Assembly: GCA_002964805.2 (NCBI GenBank)
Contig: PUDQ02000019.1
Coordinates: forward strand, 248,001-312,000
Length of the DNA: 64,000 nt
Direction: 5' to 3'
Origin: Trametes villosa
Taxonomy: Eukaryota; Basidiomycota; Agaricomycetes; Polyporales; Polyporaceae
A program made the position numbers and the translations under genes. This document shows, one piece after another, positions 10,030 to 22,175 of this stretch. The number at the start of each line of letters is the position of its first letter. Position 1 is the stretch's first letter. Below the pieces are notes generated by a model. That model saw only the letters and a program-made list of their open reading frames with translations, made no database searches and was not told the origin of the DNA.

Positions 10030-12465
10030 ATGCAGCTCATCGAAGTCGACCTGGATAGTCCGGAAGCCCGGGAAAAGGTCGAGAGTACGTCACGTTTCAT
10101 GCTACCGCGCAGCTCGTGCAAAGTTGATAACGAGGGCCAACGTTAGGGCAAGGATACGCGCTCGTGCTGGTATGTGTTTGTTTGTTCGAGCATTCCTTGA
10201 ACTAGCTCCGGGCTGACCTTGAATCCACGCTAGAAAATCCCAGAGTACTCGGACGAATTCCCGGACGATGTCCTGGACGTTCCGTTCAGCATGCACATCG
10301 ATACCGGTAGGTCCTCTGCCTACACTTACACAGATTGACCCGCTCACGCTCCTCGCCACTCAGGATCAAACGACACGTAAGCGTTGCCAAATGTGTATAC
10401 CTAGTCTTTGGCTCACAACCGGTTCGTCATCTTGGTCGGCTCCCTCCAGCTGGGTTCTTGGGGAGGGTTTCTGTACGGTCGAGCTAGCCTGGTGGACAGA
10501 CCCTGAAACTGGCAAGGACCACTGGGTATTTGTCTTAAAACCCTGGCCGGAGGGTGGTAGGGCAAACCCTGCCAGTGCTGCGGAAGGCAGCTCCAACGCC
10601 GCCCAGGATCAACCCGCACATAATACACCTTCCGAGCAACAATCTGAATCTCCCGAGTCCCCCAACACTGCCCAGGATCAACCCGCACATACTACACCTT
10701 CCGAGCAACACCCGACTACAGCTCCCGAGTCCCTTACTCTGGATTTGGACCGTCCTGTTACACCCCAACCTCCTCGAGAGCACCATACCTTATCGCCACA
10801 CCCATTCCGACAAGACCCGCACATAGCACCCAACCGCGAAATTCTTCTCGGGATCAAGAAACCGGAGTACAAGTTGCCCCCTTATGTCTACTACGCGGAC
10901 AAATCTATGGTTGGTGAGTTGTACACATAGGGATCAACACCGACGTCTCTCTCTCTGGACTGACCTCGTACCTATCATCAGTGTTGGACCAACTCGAGGA
11001 GCCTCGCAAGTTCTTTGTGGGAGACTACTACAAGTGGAACTCCAAGCGACGATGGAGTGCCTCTGCGACCACGGAGTTTTTCTATAGGTTTGCCGTGGTG
11101 TATGCACTCGATTTCATCACGGCAAACAACTATACGAACGGCCTACTAGCAATGGGACCGCAACGGTACGGACGACCTTTCGCTCATCCCTCACTTGTTG
11201 TTGACATCTCATCCCTTCATAGTGCTCAAAGCGCATTCCCGGCGGAAGAAGCGGAGCGTGTAAGGGTGTTGTTCAACTTCAATCTGCGCCGACCAGCAAC
11301 TGACACTTCTCGGATGTATAGGATTTTTTGTCCGTGCTGGCGCGCAGGGCTCTGCCGTTAAGTGCTGTGAGTCGCTTCATACATGTTTCTTGCCGTATCA
11401 GCTGGCCTAATCTTTCGTTTGCCCCAAGTCAGAGACCGTATACTACTTTGCACTACGCCCTCCATGGCTCGATCGAAAGTGAGTTTAGTGTCTTCTACGA
11501 ATATCTATGCCGTCACGTTTACGACGGCTGTCCAGGGTTGACCCGAGTTGGTTTGCGATCAACCAATGGCCTGGCCGCCCCGAGGTGGAATTTTCTGAGA
11601 TCATCCCCGTTGTTGCGCGACACCGCAATACGAGACTCACCTACCGGTTATGGGCCGTAGAACTGCTGGTCATGGAGTTCTACAGGCAAGCTGTTCGTTA
11701 CAACGACGGTTCTGAAGGCTCTGTCCCTCTACCCGAACGCGAGCTACTGGGATCCATCAACTACCTGAGGGCTCCCAAACCCAAAGTCCCCCTAGACGTA
11801 CAAGAAGGCGAGCAGGAGGACCAACAGGAGGACCAGGAAGAAGGCGAGCAAGAAGGCGAGCAGGAAGACGAGCAGGAAGACGAGCAGGAAGACTGGTACA
11901 ACACCAATGAGGAGGTCGGTGCAATATTTGTTCTCGATACGGGTGAGCACCTTTCCCAGCATTCACACCTCGGTTGACATACTGATACTCGTGTTCCTGG
12001 ATAAGGCGCCGGCACATCGGATTTCCCCTCGGGTACAATCAAGGCCATCACGAAGATCTTCTCTGCCCTCCCTGCGTCTGCTTCCGGCGGTCGATTCCAT
12101 TACACCATCCCAGACATCTATCGGACGGATGATATCTTTGTCGATTTTACGTTCCGAGGGCTCGACGACTCGACGGTGACCGTAACTGGGTCTATCATTC
12201 CGTTTCTCTGCCAGGATACAGATGGCGGAGGGCTTTTGTACCCGGCAGTAGAAGGAGGACCACTCATCCTTGGAGCCGTATGTCTTTCACTTGTTGCGCT
12301 GAGGCGAGGAAGCTCATCCCTCCTGCTTAGAATTTCTTCCAGGCTATGTTTGTGGCGTTGCATAAACCGAACGACCCCGAGGAGCCGCCATATGTGAGGC
12401 TGGCGACCCAACCACGTCAATCGCCGCCTTTGGTGTCACTCCCCCCTCTAGACGCCCAGCGATAG
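10030..12465 (+). CDS. Divergent pepsin-like aspartic protease, copy A
   Basis: ATG 10030 begins MQLIEVDLDSPEAREKVE, with no signal peptide seen. The exon before the active site reads KIPEYSDEFPDDVLDVPF and SMHIDT. The first catalytic Gly codon is split (G|GTAGGT at 10306/10307). A 13-nt microexon (10364-10376) gives (G)SND(T), and the next exon (10450 on) resumes WVLGEGFCTVELAWW, so the motif reads DTGSNDTWVLG like pepsin DTGSSDLWV. A disordered insert with two copies of QDQPAHxTPSEQ follows. NGLLAMGPQ matches the pepsin GILGLG turn. An EQED-rich acidic tract (about 11806-11890) precedes the second motif AIFVLDTG|AGTSDFPSG, whose Gly codon is again split (intron 11943-12005). The end reads PLILGA|NFFQAMFVALHKP, as in pepsin ILGxxFF, then TAG 12463-12465. 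Both Asp residues are present, so it could be active. Copies B and C are paralogues. Confidence 0.7.
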
Positions 12466-13230
12466 TAAAAGCAGACTCAGTCTTCTTATTCATAGTTGCT
12501 CGCATCTCTCGCTGGTGTCATTGCCCTCCCCTCATGCCGGTTCCTTGCCCTAGCTGTTCTCGCGGGTGCTCAGTTGTATGCATACCTTTGTCGTAGTCGG
12601 CGCGTGCTGAATCATACAACTCCGTTCTCGCCCCCTTGCGTGCACGTAAAGGTTAATGCTAAGCTAGCCCCCACAAAACATTCATAACGGGGATGATGCT
12701 ACAGCGGTGGGTTGGGGGGAGCTGTCGCGCAAGCGTCCTAGGGCTCCCTCATATCAATATCCCGTCGCCCTCCCGCGTCCCGGCTGATATCCCCTGTTGC
12801 ACATTCCTGGAACCCTCTACAGTGCTATCGTTCCTCTTCGACCCCGAAGGTGCATGCCATGGAGACGGCCGGCGGTGGCGAGTCCGAGGAATCGCATCCC
12901 TCAAGTACAGCTTGACGCATAGAGCCGCCGTTCATAGAGCCTTGCGCCGATGCGTCTAGATAGTTGGCGCTGTAACTATACAGCTGAATTGGTAGGCTCG
13001 ACTGGAGATGGCACAATGTCGTCGAGGACCGGGGAACGGGTGAATCAAGGGTGGATATGTGTATGGGCGGTGGCTGGGAGTTTGAGGGCATGCGCGGTGA
13101 CAGCAAGTACTCTGAGTGAAGGCGTTTTATCGGAGTGCAGAAGCCGTCGGCTTTCGGAGTTTGTAAATTCTAAGTTCACCTACCCGCAAAGTTGTGTTTT
13201 ACAGTTTATACTCGCTTTCTTCGAGACGAC
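12466..13230. other. Intergenic, nothing supported
   Basis: No coding pattern with splice support. It includes the 5' flank of the F-box gene starting at 13231. Confidence 0.4.
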
Positions 13231-15021
13231 GATGTCACCGCTGCCCCCCTCAAGAACTTTGCTTTCGCTTGATCCCGACGTGCTCCTGCTCATCTTCCAG
13301 TTCGTTCGCCACAAACGGTCCCTGATCCGACTTTCGACGACGTGCCGTTGGCTTCGTACACTGTGCATGCCCTTTCTCTTCACGTGGATCCGCGTACAAC
13401 CGGGCGACTTCACACCTCAAACCTTCATACCCGAGGATCTCAGACAGCATGTTCGGTGTGTATAAGAACAAATTCTGCTCTATTGAAGTGCTCATCGTAT
13501 GTCAGAACACTCGAATTCACCAGGAGTTGCCACTTTGTCTCTGTTCCGGGTGAGCTTCTGTTCGAGCCGCGGAAGCGTCACCGCTTGCCACCGGGACCTT
13601 GCGTGTACGATGGCCCTCAACACCCATTTCTCCTCGACGCCTTACGCGGAATGACTCGCCTGCAGAACCTCGTCGTGGACACACCCTTTGGTGCGGGCCT
13701 GCCGTTCTGGATTCTGAACGCCATTCTCTCTGCGCCTCATCTCAGTAACATCCAGTTTGGTCCGTCGATATGCCTCGCTCCGGAAGATGACCTCACTTTC
13801 CCCAAGCGTGTGCGATTGACGGGCCCCATCTCCAGCCTCACAACGTTTCGTCGATCCCTCCCATACTACGTGCCCTACTCGCGTTCACCGGACGAGACGG
13901 ATATCCTTTACCGTTTGTTCATGCAGATTCATCAAACACTTCGGGTTTCCGAAATGACCAGCGACACCGCACCCCTGAAAGCTTTCAGGATGAACGACTG
14001 GCCTTGCCTTCGTGAGCTAGTGTTGCGCGGCGGTCCGCGACGCCCGTCGAGCAACTCCATGATGGAGGCCTTCGCTCGGATGCCCAACCTCCGGATCCTC
14101 ATAGTCGAGATGGCGCTGCGCACCGGAACAGGTCCTCGGTTGATATGTCCTCCCGGCTGGTCAGGGGGGTGTCCATGGCCAGGCCTGAAAACGCTCTCAG
14201 TCTCCCACCCGCACCCTGACGATGAACTGTACACGCATCTTCCTGGGAGCCTCCAACGCCTGACTTTACGATGCTATCCCCGGCATTACGTCGCGATGGA
14301 GCCGATTCCGGGTGGGCGCGAGTGCTACATGGACTCTCGCCAGTGGACGTCGCCTCTTCTCTCATCCACGGAGATGCTACGCGTTCTGGGCCGGTGCGGC
14401 CCGTCGCTCGTCCCTCTTCGACACCTCGACATTGAGTTCGCCACGTCTGAGGACGACGTCCGGCTCTTGCGGCATATTGCCTCTGCGTTCCCGTCGCTCA
14501 CGTTCCTCCAACTACTTCGTTACCACAAGGGCAGAAAGCACGTTGCGGCATCTCTGGTGAGCTCGGCTAGTCCCTTAATGTTCCCTGCTAATACCGCTTG
14601 TCACCCTAGTCGAACATGGGGAACGCCCTCGCGCCCTTGAAGCGCCTGCGCCTCCTCAGGGTCCATCTCGATCTCGATTCTGCGGAAACCGGGAACAAGA
14701 CGAGCGAACTACTTCGTCCGCTTGCGGAGCCCCTCAGCGCAACCGTACGGTTCGTATGCATCCTGTCTCTGAGACCTGCTGCCAGCGAATGGTTGGCGCA
14801 TCGCGTCGTCCGCGACCCTTCAACGGGCACGCTTGTCGAGCTCCAATATAGGCAAGAATGCCTGAACATCGATGGTTACCGGTATGTATGCATGCAGCGA
14901 TGTCGTGCCTTGCCTCACGCTCATCAATTCCAGCCAACATGAAGGATTCAATCCCTGTCGCCCACGGCGGTGGGGCGGGTACCCGATGCAGGTGACTGCG
15001 CGGTTTCCCACCCGAACCTGA
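13231..15021 (+). CDS. F-box-like/LRR protein, type A copy 1
   Basis: ATG 13231 opens MSPLPPSRTLLSLDPDVLLL. The F-box-like helix pair is LDPDVLLLIFQFV...SLIRLSTTCRWLRTLCMPFLF, as in SCF ubiquitin-ligase substrate receptors. The first intron (donor CG|GTGTGT, acceptor GTATGTCAG) joins HVR to TLEFTRSCHF. The long second exon holds degenerate leucine-rich repeats, for example FLLDALRGMTRLQNLVV, FWILNAILSAPHLSNIQFG, CLRELVLRGG, MPNLRILIVEMAL, GCPWPGLKTLSVSHPHPDDE, GSLQRLTLRCYPRHYVAME and PLRHLDIEFATSEDDVRLLR. A second intron (GTGAGCTC...CCTAG, about 14560-14612) joins SNMGNALAPLKRLRLLRVHL. A last intron after DGYR leads to a short basic end, stop 15019-15021; that join is less certain. The frame is intact, so this is probably the functional member. 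Partner copy: 22176-23914. Confidence 0.75.
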
Positions 15022-17162
15022 AGTCCCACTGAAGCGACATACAGGAGCTACCCGTCGACTTACGTCGCAGTCCACTATTTCAAGTCTAATCTTTACCGCT
15101 CTCAAGTCCCTATCGATCTCGCTCACACTCATGTATGCATTGTCGTCGTCCTGCACGTGCACGCCAGCAACAGTACAACAAGACCCACCGAGAGCGTTCA
15201 GATCAGCGTCAATGTCACATTCGATTCCCTCGCAGCGTCGTACGCTAGCCACACCGTCCACGCATGGCGCTCATCGTGCCTCCTCCGCCCCCTGAGGTTT
15301 TCCAGCGCTCGCCCCGCATCTCTCTGCGTTGGCGCTTGCCCACCCCCATGTGCTGCCGTAACGGCGTCGCCCCTTCCCCCGCCTGAACCTCCACCGTGCT
15401 CGCCGACGCTTCGGCGTGACTCGTTCGAGCTGGGTGAGCGTAGCATCTCCAACCGCACCCCGCCACCGCGCACAGAGCCTTCCGGCTGCAGCCAGTACCG
15501 TCCGTGCAGGTACGAAGCGCGACTCGCGGTGCACGACGACATCCCTTATGTGGCGAGCAAGTTTTCATCCTCGATACCTCGGCATCCCCAACAGCCTGTC
15601 TACCTCACCTGTCACGACTATCGTGCATTCAGCCTGGACCCGCATGCGCCCTCGGGACTCGTCTCGGGGAAGTCTGTCGTGTGTTGGACGCGGTACCCCC
15701 GCAGCCCCACTTCCCAGACTAGGCGGGTCCTGCGCCGCCACTTTGCCTCGCTCATGATCAACGCTGGGGAGCCCCGGGGCCCGAACCGCTCTGCTTCACG
15801 CCCGAAACCGCGACCCCGCTCGACGCCATCGGCACAAACGCTATGCAGCCTGGGTTCGGTCTCGATAGTGCCATGGCATAGCTTGAGCCTGGGCTACATG
15901 TTGAGTCTGTGGCACCGTCGCCCTCGCCCACCCCCGCCGCCTTTCCGGTCCCCATATCCAGCTTCAATCCCATCCGCCGATGTCTCAGGACCTCACCCCG
16001 CGTTCGGGGGTTTCCGCGCCACGAGTGCCACGTCCTGGAGCACGACGGAATTCCCGCTGCACTGGAGCTTCCCTGGAGTGTTTGTGCGCCCTCCAAGGTT
16101 CGGATTCGGACGTCGGCGCCGCGTCGTCCCTCCCGTGTCGTCCTTGTGAGGCATTTAACCCGCCCGTGCAATCAGCGCCCAGTGCGGACCTCAAGCGTGT
16201 AAGCGGCGCCGTCAGTGGTGTTTTCGAGTCGGGAGCTTGCGCAGTCCGTACCTTCGCGCCTCGTACCGGTATCGGAGTCACCCAACCACGCGTTTGAGCG
16301 AGCGCGTCACGTTTCGCTACCTCCCCACGCCGCTCGCCGTTCGGGCGGTATCCACGCAGCCGTCCGTCCGACTTCCGAGTCGTCCCGACCCTCTGAACTG
16401 CTCTACCGTCGCAGTGCTCTCCAAGCGCCTTCGCATACTGTCGTTCTCCCATTTCCAAACCCGCACCTCCACATTTCCCTTGACCTGTTAATCGCTCATT
16501 GAGTCTCGCACGTTGCGGTCGTCTTGATAGTAGGCGGAGGACACCGACGCTAATGGCGTGTTTGCACCCTCGTAGTCGCACATAGGTATCTAGGCCCTTC
16601 GGAGTCTCCCGTAATATCTCGCGCAGATTGTACTCCAGGAGGGTCCGTCACGTAAGAGCTGAAAGTTTAAGACATTGTCCAGCCCATAAGCACAGTGTGA
16701 CGAGGGTAGTTGAGCGATCGGCCGGAGAAAATGAGTACGAGAGCGGATGAAGTGTATGAGGGCACATAAGTTCCATAACACGCCACGCGCCAAGACGCTC
16801 CGAAAGCTCGACCACTACTAGGACAATTGGAGCACACGCGCAGGCTATTTGTTGTGCGCATTGCTACGTGAACTCTGCGCTCGAAGTGCACCCCCGCGGA
16901 TCTCCGAGTCGATCGTTCACAGACCCCAGGGTGAGCAGAGAAACGCAAGGGTAGACGAGGGAATGGCGATATGAGAGAGAAGCCCACAAATATACAAAGT
17001 GAGATACAAATACAGATACAGATACACTTCGAGATACGTATGAGGGGGAGACAAGACGGATCGGAAGCATGCTCGGAAACTCCTACTCAGAGGGTTAGAA
17101 CATATGCGCAGAGCGACTGTGGGTGTCCCATCGCGAGCACACCGGGTTCCTCCGCCCAGCCA
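15022..17162. other. GC-rich region with decayed coding look, no intact gene
   Basis: Several overlapping open frames occur at 15157-16500 on the plus strand, including an ATG at 15264 (MALIVPPPPEVFQRSPRISL) that stops soon. Proline- and serine-rich stretches appear in all frames, for example WGAPGPEPLCFTPETATPLD at about 15770, but stops break each of them and I cannot join them by splicing. This may be a dead gene, or only high GC. A small ATACAG microsatellite lies at about 17000-17030. Confidence 0.3.
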
Positions 17163-20000
17163 CTACGACTCGGAGGCGTTCGCCCGTTTCGACTGCGAGC
17201 GAGTGACTGGGCCCCGCCTTGACGAGCCCAAGTTGTTCGGCTTCGCGCGCTTGTTCCTGCTCCGCGTGGTGGGTGCCGACTCGGACATCGTGCCCCGCAC
17301 GTCAGCATCCTCCTCTGCAATACTGGGAAACGCGCGCTTCTTCGAACGAGTGCGCTCCACCTGGTCGTGGGTGGTGTACGGAGGCGGGAGGTCCGGGTGG
17401 TCAGGGAGAGGCGGGAAGCGGACCTTCTTCCCGCCCTGCATGCGTCGGGCGACGAGCTTCCGGAGCTGCTTGCCCGGGACCTCGGCGGGCGCGGTCATTA
17501 CCCCGGCGCGCTCCTCCTCCACAACCTGTGCGATGGGGGCGATACCAGTGCGCCCGTCGCCCTTGAGGAGCGTGCACTCGCGCCAGTCGTCCTTGGGCCA
17601 GCCGGGCATGTCGATCGCAGTGTCGAACACGCTCAGCAGCGCTTCGTACGTGAGGAGAACCCGTTTGACGCCCCTGCGGGTCGACGGGAGGCTGTCCAAG
17701 ATGAGATCCTTGAGTTCGGCGAGCAGGTGCGTAAGCGGCTTGTTGCCCTGGACCTCGAACTTGTAGTCGTCCAGCCAGCATTTCTTGGAGTGAGCGCTGA
17801 GCGTGTCATCGCCGAACACGAAGATCTCGTTGCAGAGCTGCCGACCTCTTCGGTCTCCGTGGTCAGTGTGACGAACGATCGCCCAGAGGAGAACCCAGTA
17901 GAATGACTCGAGGTCGTGGTGCGCGTCGTGGATGACGCCGGGCACCTTGAGGATCTCGTATGCCATGAAGTAGAAGGTGCCCTGTGCGACAAGGCGCTGG
18001 TCAGTATGCGTCGAGAGGAAGTAGTACAAAGATGTGTGCGCACCGTGCGCTCCTTCTTGTCGGAGGCATCGTCTTCGTCATCGTCGTCATCGCCCGCATC
18101 TTTGGGCGATCCACCGGAGGTATGACCCTTGCTAGTCTTCTCGTCGGGGTCGGGTTCCATTGAGCTGTAGTCGTAATCGTGGAGGAACCCGACGAAATCC
18201 TTTGCTTGCTCGTCAGAAATCAGAATATTTCCGACACTGATGTCGCGGTGCAGAAGTCGGGCCTTTGTCCATGCCTGTCGATGGCCTGACCGCGGTATTA
18301 GTAGATGCATCATGGCGATGCGATGGAGATGCGTACCTCTGATCGCATCGCGTACCGCGCACACTAGCTCATGAGTCGAGGTGAACTCGGTGAGCGGCCG
18401 GCCGACGTCGTCGATGATCATGCGCATGTGACTGCGCTCTCGATGCCAGTCGTCCTTGCCGAAGACGAGCCGCCAGGAGTACGTCTGATGTTGAGGGTAT
18501 GGGAGCGGGAAGTCCGCGCGCGGTACGTAGTCCTCTGGCGACTCAAGAGTAGTAACGGGCGGCGACGTCGCGCTGCCCGTCGAGCAGAACAGGGAAGACG
18601 ACGCCGTCGGGGAAGACGACCCAGGCGTAGGCGGGTCCTCAGTGTTCCCCAGCGTTCCCGCCTCTCGACGCCGCTGTGTCTCCTTCCACCACCGCAGCTC
18701 GAACTCTCCCAGGTCTCCGCCGTACACCATTGACGCAAGACCGTACTTCTCCTCCTGGGGAATCTTCGCTTCCAGCCGCTGGTAGAACTTCGCCTCGGCC
18801 GTCCGTACTAGCTGCCGCCACGCCTCCTTCATGATGCGCGGCTTCACGGGCGTAGTGCGCGAGGGGTCCGGTACCAGCCGCCCGTCCTGCCAGATGCGTG
18901 TGTCCTCGATCGCCCGCCACACCATCGTCGCGCGCGAAAAGAGTCGGCCGTTGACGTCGACGAGATGGTACAGCAGGTACGGGATGCAGCGGCCAGTCTT
19001 CTCGTCGTAAATCTCGACGCGCCGGCCCTTCGCGATCTCGGCGACGTGCTCCTGCCATCGCTTCGCACGCGCGCGCTGCAGCTCCTTCTTCACCCACTCC
19101 TGGCTGTCCGCGTCCAGCTTCATCACGGTTGGGTCCCGGCCGACGACAGGGCCGCCGACGAGTGGGTGCGTGAAGTGCCAGAAGAACTTCTGGATCAGTC
19201 TGTGGTTCTTGATCGCGTCGATGTCGAGTGGCTTCGAGACGAGCGCGCAGGAGTGGTCGAAGCGGGCGAGGCGCACGGTGTGGCCGTAGACGCCGATGAC
19301 GAAGGCACAGAGCGCGCCGTGGGCGAGCATGAGGTTGCGCGCGTTCTTCGCGAGCTGCTCGACGGTCGCGACGTTCGTGTGCCCGCGCCTGGGAAACGGG
19401 TCCTCGGCGTCCGTGCCTTTGGTCTCGATGACCATCGAGACGTTCTGCCATGACGCGGCGAGACGCTTCCCAGGGAGAGAGACGGAGATGTCGGGCTCTG
19501 TGTAGTGGTGGTGGCTGATGAAGGCGTCAAAGGGGAAGTATAGCCGGACACCGTGAGTGTCGGCGATCTCGAGCTTCTTGTCGGGCGGGAAAGACTTGAT
19601 GATACTCGTGAAGCCGGCGACCTGAGGCTCACATTAAGTTAGCGGAGTGGCTAGGTGAAATAAATGCGCGACGTACAACGTTGCCGTACTCGAGCTTTTC
19701 TCTGCCCTTCCCAGGCCTGTAGTTCGCGAACGGGTTTCCGAGGTTGTCGTTCAAGGCAAACGGGGTAGAGCACGGGAGGAGCGTGTCGATGAACTGCTCC
19801 ACGGTGTCGCCGTATTGCAGGATGCGCCCGGATATTTCGCTGGCCCAGGCATTCTTGTTGGCGGGGTGGCTCCTGCGCACCTCTGCGTGGGATTTAGCAG
19901 GGTGTGAGCCCTTCGTGTGGCGCGGAGTCGCACTGGTAGCCATACCTGAGGAGTAGGAATAGGAAGGAGATGCGCAGAACGAGCATGTTGGGATCGACAT
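17163..20000 (-). CDS. FunK1 fungal-type protein kinase, copy 1
   Basis: ATG 20000 opens MSIPTCSFCASPSYSYSSGM. Exon 1 ends YGNV at GTACGTCG (about 19671) and joins VAGFTSIIKSFPPDKKLE. The long exon 2 has DISVSLPG, NVSMVIETKGTD, NARNLMLAHGALCAFVIGVY and the kinase entry IIDDVGRPLTEFTSTHELV...AIRG. After an intron (about 18336-18286) comes HRQAWTKARLLHRDISVGNI, the HRDxSxGN catalytic loop. GFLHDYDYSS has DYD where most kinases have DFG. An acidic linker ends KKERT and the next exon gives RLVAQGTFYFMAYEIL and HDLESFYWVLLW, FunK1 hallmarks. The C terminus is basic with TTRSRNKRAK and TRSQSKRANASES. Length is about 890 residues, as usual for the family. The frame is intact, catalytic Asp and Asn are present and no signal peptide is visible. 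Copy 2 lies about 11 kb away in the same orientation. Confidence 0.88.
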
Positions 20001-20800
20001 TTTATAGTCCTTCTCCTGTGGTCGATTTCTGAGTGTGGCCGTAGTGGGTAAGAGAGAACAAAGAAGAGAGAGGGGTCTGCCCAAGCGCCGGCCGCGAGAG
20101 GTATGTGCGTGAGCCACGCATGATGATAGAGCCGTCGGAGTTTCCCGTCAACAATCGCGTCTTCAATGGTTTGAGCGGTGCATAGACTCACCGATTGGAG
20201 ATGGAAACTGTCGTGCCAGTACTTGGGAGTTGAAGATCGGGATTGCTGGGCAGGGAAGTTACTTAGGTGCCACACCCGCGACACAATGTTGCGCTGATTC
20301 AGGGTACTGCGTGTGCGAGCAACTTCAGTGGACAGTACAGGTACTGAGTCGAGTCCCCTGACAGAGTACCTATCTTTGCTCAGTCTTTCATGCGGACCTG
20401 GCACGAGCACCGTACGCACAATGGTTCCCGGGCCTGCCCCTACTCGTTCTGCCAAGCGCTGTTAGTGGCACGCGATCCGCGATAGCTTAAATCTGCCCGC
20501 CTGTTCTCGCTCACCTTGCCCGAAGTACTCCTGCGCACACCAAATCTGTCTCGAGTGGGTTACCCAGTATCTGGTGCGCAGCCTCACTGCTATGATGGGG
20601 TGCTGGTTTAGTGGCCCGTAGCGGTTGCGCTGAACGATCGCATTAGCGCTCGAGAACTAACAGCCGGAGTATCAAGGCACCCTTTCGGAGTTTGGATATC
20701 CCAAGCTTTGCCCTACATGCTCTTCGTGGATGCTTACCAGAGAGTATCAGTCCCTGCGACGCTGCGGCATCGATATCCTTCCTGGCTACCACTATGGGCT
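20001..20800. other. 5' flank of FunK1 copy 1
   Basis: About 20090-20300 is similar to 31480-31640 upstream of FunK1 copy 2 (shared order GCATGATGATAGA/GCATAATAATCGA, CCGTCGGAG/CCGACGGAG, CACCGATTGGAG/CGCCAATTGAAG). The duplication therefore included the promoter. No gene seen. Confidence 0.45.
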
Positions 20801-22163
20801 CCCGGAGTGACGATCTGTAACACTTTAAGTGATGATTTTCCTATTTCGTCACTTTAACTCGCGGGTAATTGACGAAACGCAAACCGTCACTACTTACTGA
20901 TGAAAATCGCGACTACGAAAACTGCGACTTGGAGTGACGGAAACCACAACTTTTCCGCCGAGGCACAGATCAATCCGGCGCCTAAAGCACGATATGAGCG
21001 CTAGATTCGATAACATCGCAGGCGCCCATGCCGCTCGCAGCGAAAAATCGCGCAAAGTCTTCTCTCTCTCACACTGACGACGACGACGACGGCGTCAACG
21101 ACAGCCTCCAGCTGGCTCAAACTTGTGCTACACCCTCGACTCGCTGTGGCTGCTAGGATCTCGATGCGCTCTAGCGGGCTCCCTACTCTTGCTGGCTGCC
21201 TCGATGCTCGCTATCAGCTGTATTGAGCTCGCCTGTACCTTCCGGATCTTCTCGACTACGTCTGGACGGTCCTCTGGTGTGCTCGGCTCTGTGTTCCTCT
21301 TAGCTGTCTTACTGGCCCTCGATCTGGCTACTGTGTCTGGTCAAGATATGCTGTGAATACCTGGGCTCGGGCTACTGTGGCACCTTCTCTTCGAGCTTGT
21401 CTGATGGGTACCGGGATGGCCTTCTCCAAGTCAACAACCTTCAAGTGCTACCGGGCTAGGACTTTCGACTGGCTCTTCCTGATGCTTGCTCTGCTCGTCG
21501 CCGTCCATCTCCCTCCCGTGGCTTCTGGGGCCCGGTCTTCCAGCTGCTAGGCTCTTTGACGGGCTACTATTCCCTCAGGCGCCGTCGTTGTGGCGCATCC
21601 CAAACGCCAGGTACGTTCACCTCCAATGCCTGGCCTATCAAGTTCCCGAGGCGATTCCGCACCCCCTTCCCACTCCTCCCATCCTCGGTCGTGCTTGCGC
21701 GGGCACTTGACGCGCACGCGCTGCCCGCGTCGGCGCCTATGTCGCCTTCGGATTCGCGCCGTCCCCGCGCGCGCGGGCTCCTAGTGTAACCAGTATCGTA
21801 CTACGACATGTATCTCGAGCTATGCGGTTTTATATATCTTACATTGCCTTCCATCGAGTCGCGGACCTGTATGTGTGATACAGCCGGGCAATGCGGCGGC
21901 CGTCTCAGGAGGAAAGTGATCATAGCGATGACAAGAAGTGATGGTTTACAGGACTTACGCTACAGGCGCGAACTTCAAGAAGTGACGAAAGGGTAAATTA
22001 AGTTTGGAAATGTACAACTTCCGACTGCGACTTGAAGTGATGATATTCCACCGTCCGGCCTCCGGCGCTACAAGCGCTAAGTAATGGTTTGTACAACTTG
22101 TAGTGATTTCTACCGTCACTTTTGCATCACTTCCAAACTGGGGATTTTCGTCACTTCTGGGGC
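20801..22163. mobile_element. Non-coding 1.36-kb inverted-repeat element
   Basis: The left end CCCGGAGTGACGA...TTTAAGTGATG (20801 on) matches the reverse complement of the right end CCCAGAAGTGACGA...TTTGGAAGTGATG (to about 22163). Many AAGTGACG/CGTCACTT motifs lie in both subterminal regions (20803-20960 and 21980-22160), and ACTGCGACTTG(G/A)AGTGA is a direct repeat at about 20927 and 22025. No transposase frame is seen inside. Such terminal and subterminal repeats are typical of non-autonomous DNA transposons. The right end is 13-15 bp before the ATG of the next F-box copy. No target-site duplication was resolved. Confidence 0.5.
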
Positions 22164-22175
22164 ACACAGTGTACC

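Noticed and set aside
10377..10404. 28-nt intron right after the first microexon of protease A
   Set aside because: It is below usual fungal intron size. A 73-nt intron (10377-10449) also keeps frame and gives the pepsin-like DTGSNDTWVLG seen in the paralogues.
15157..16149. 330-codon plus-strand frame as a gene
   Set aside because: Its start is not convincing, all frames are equally Pro/Ser/Arg-rich, and no splice pattern or motif supports it.
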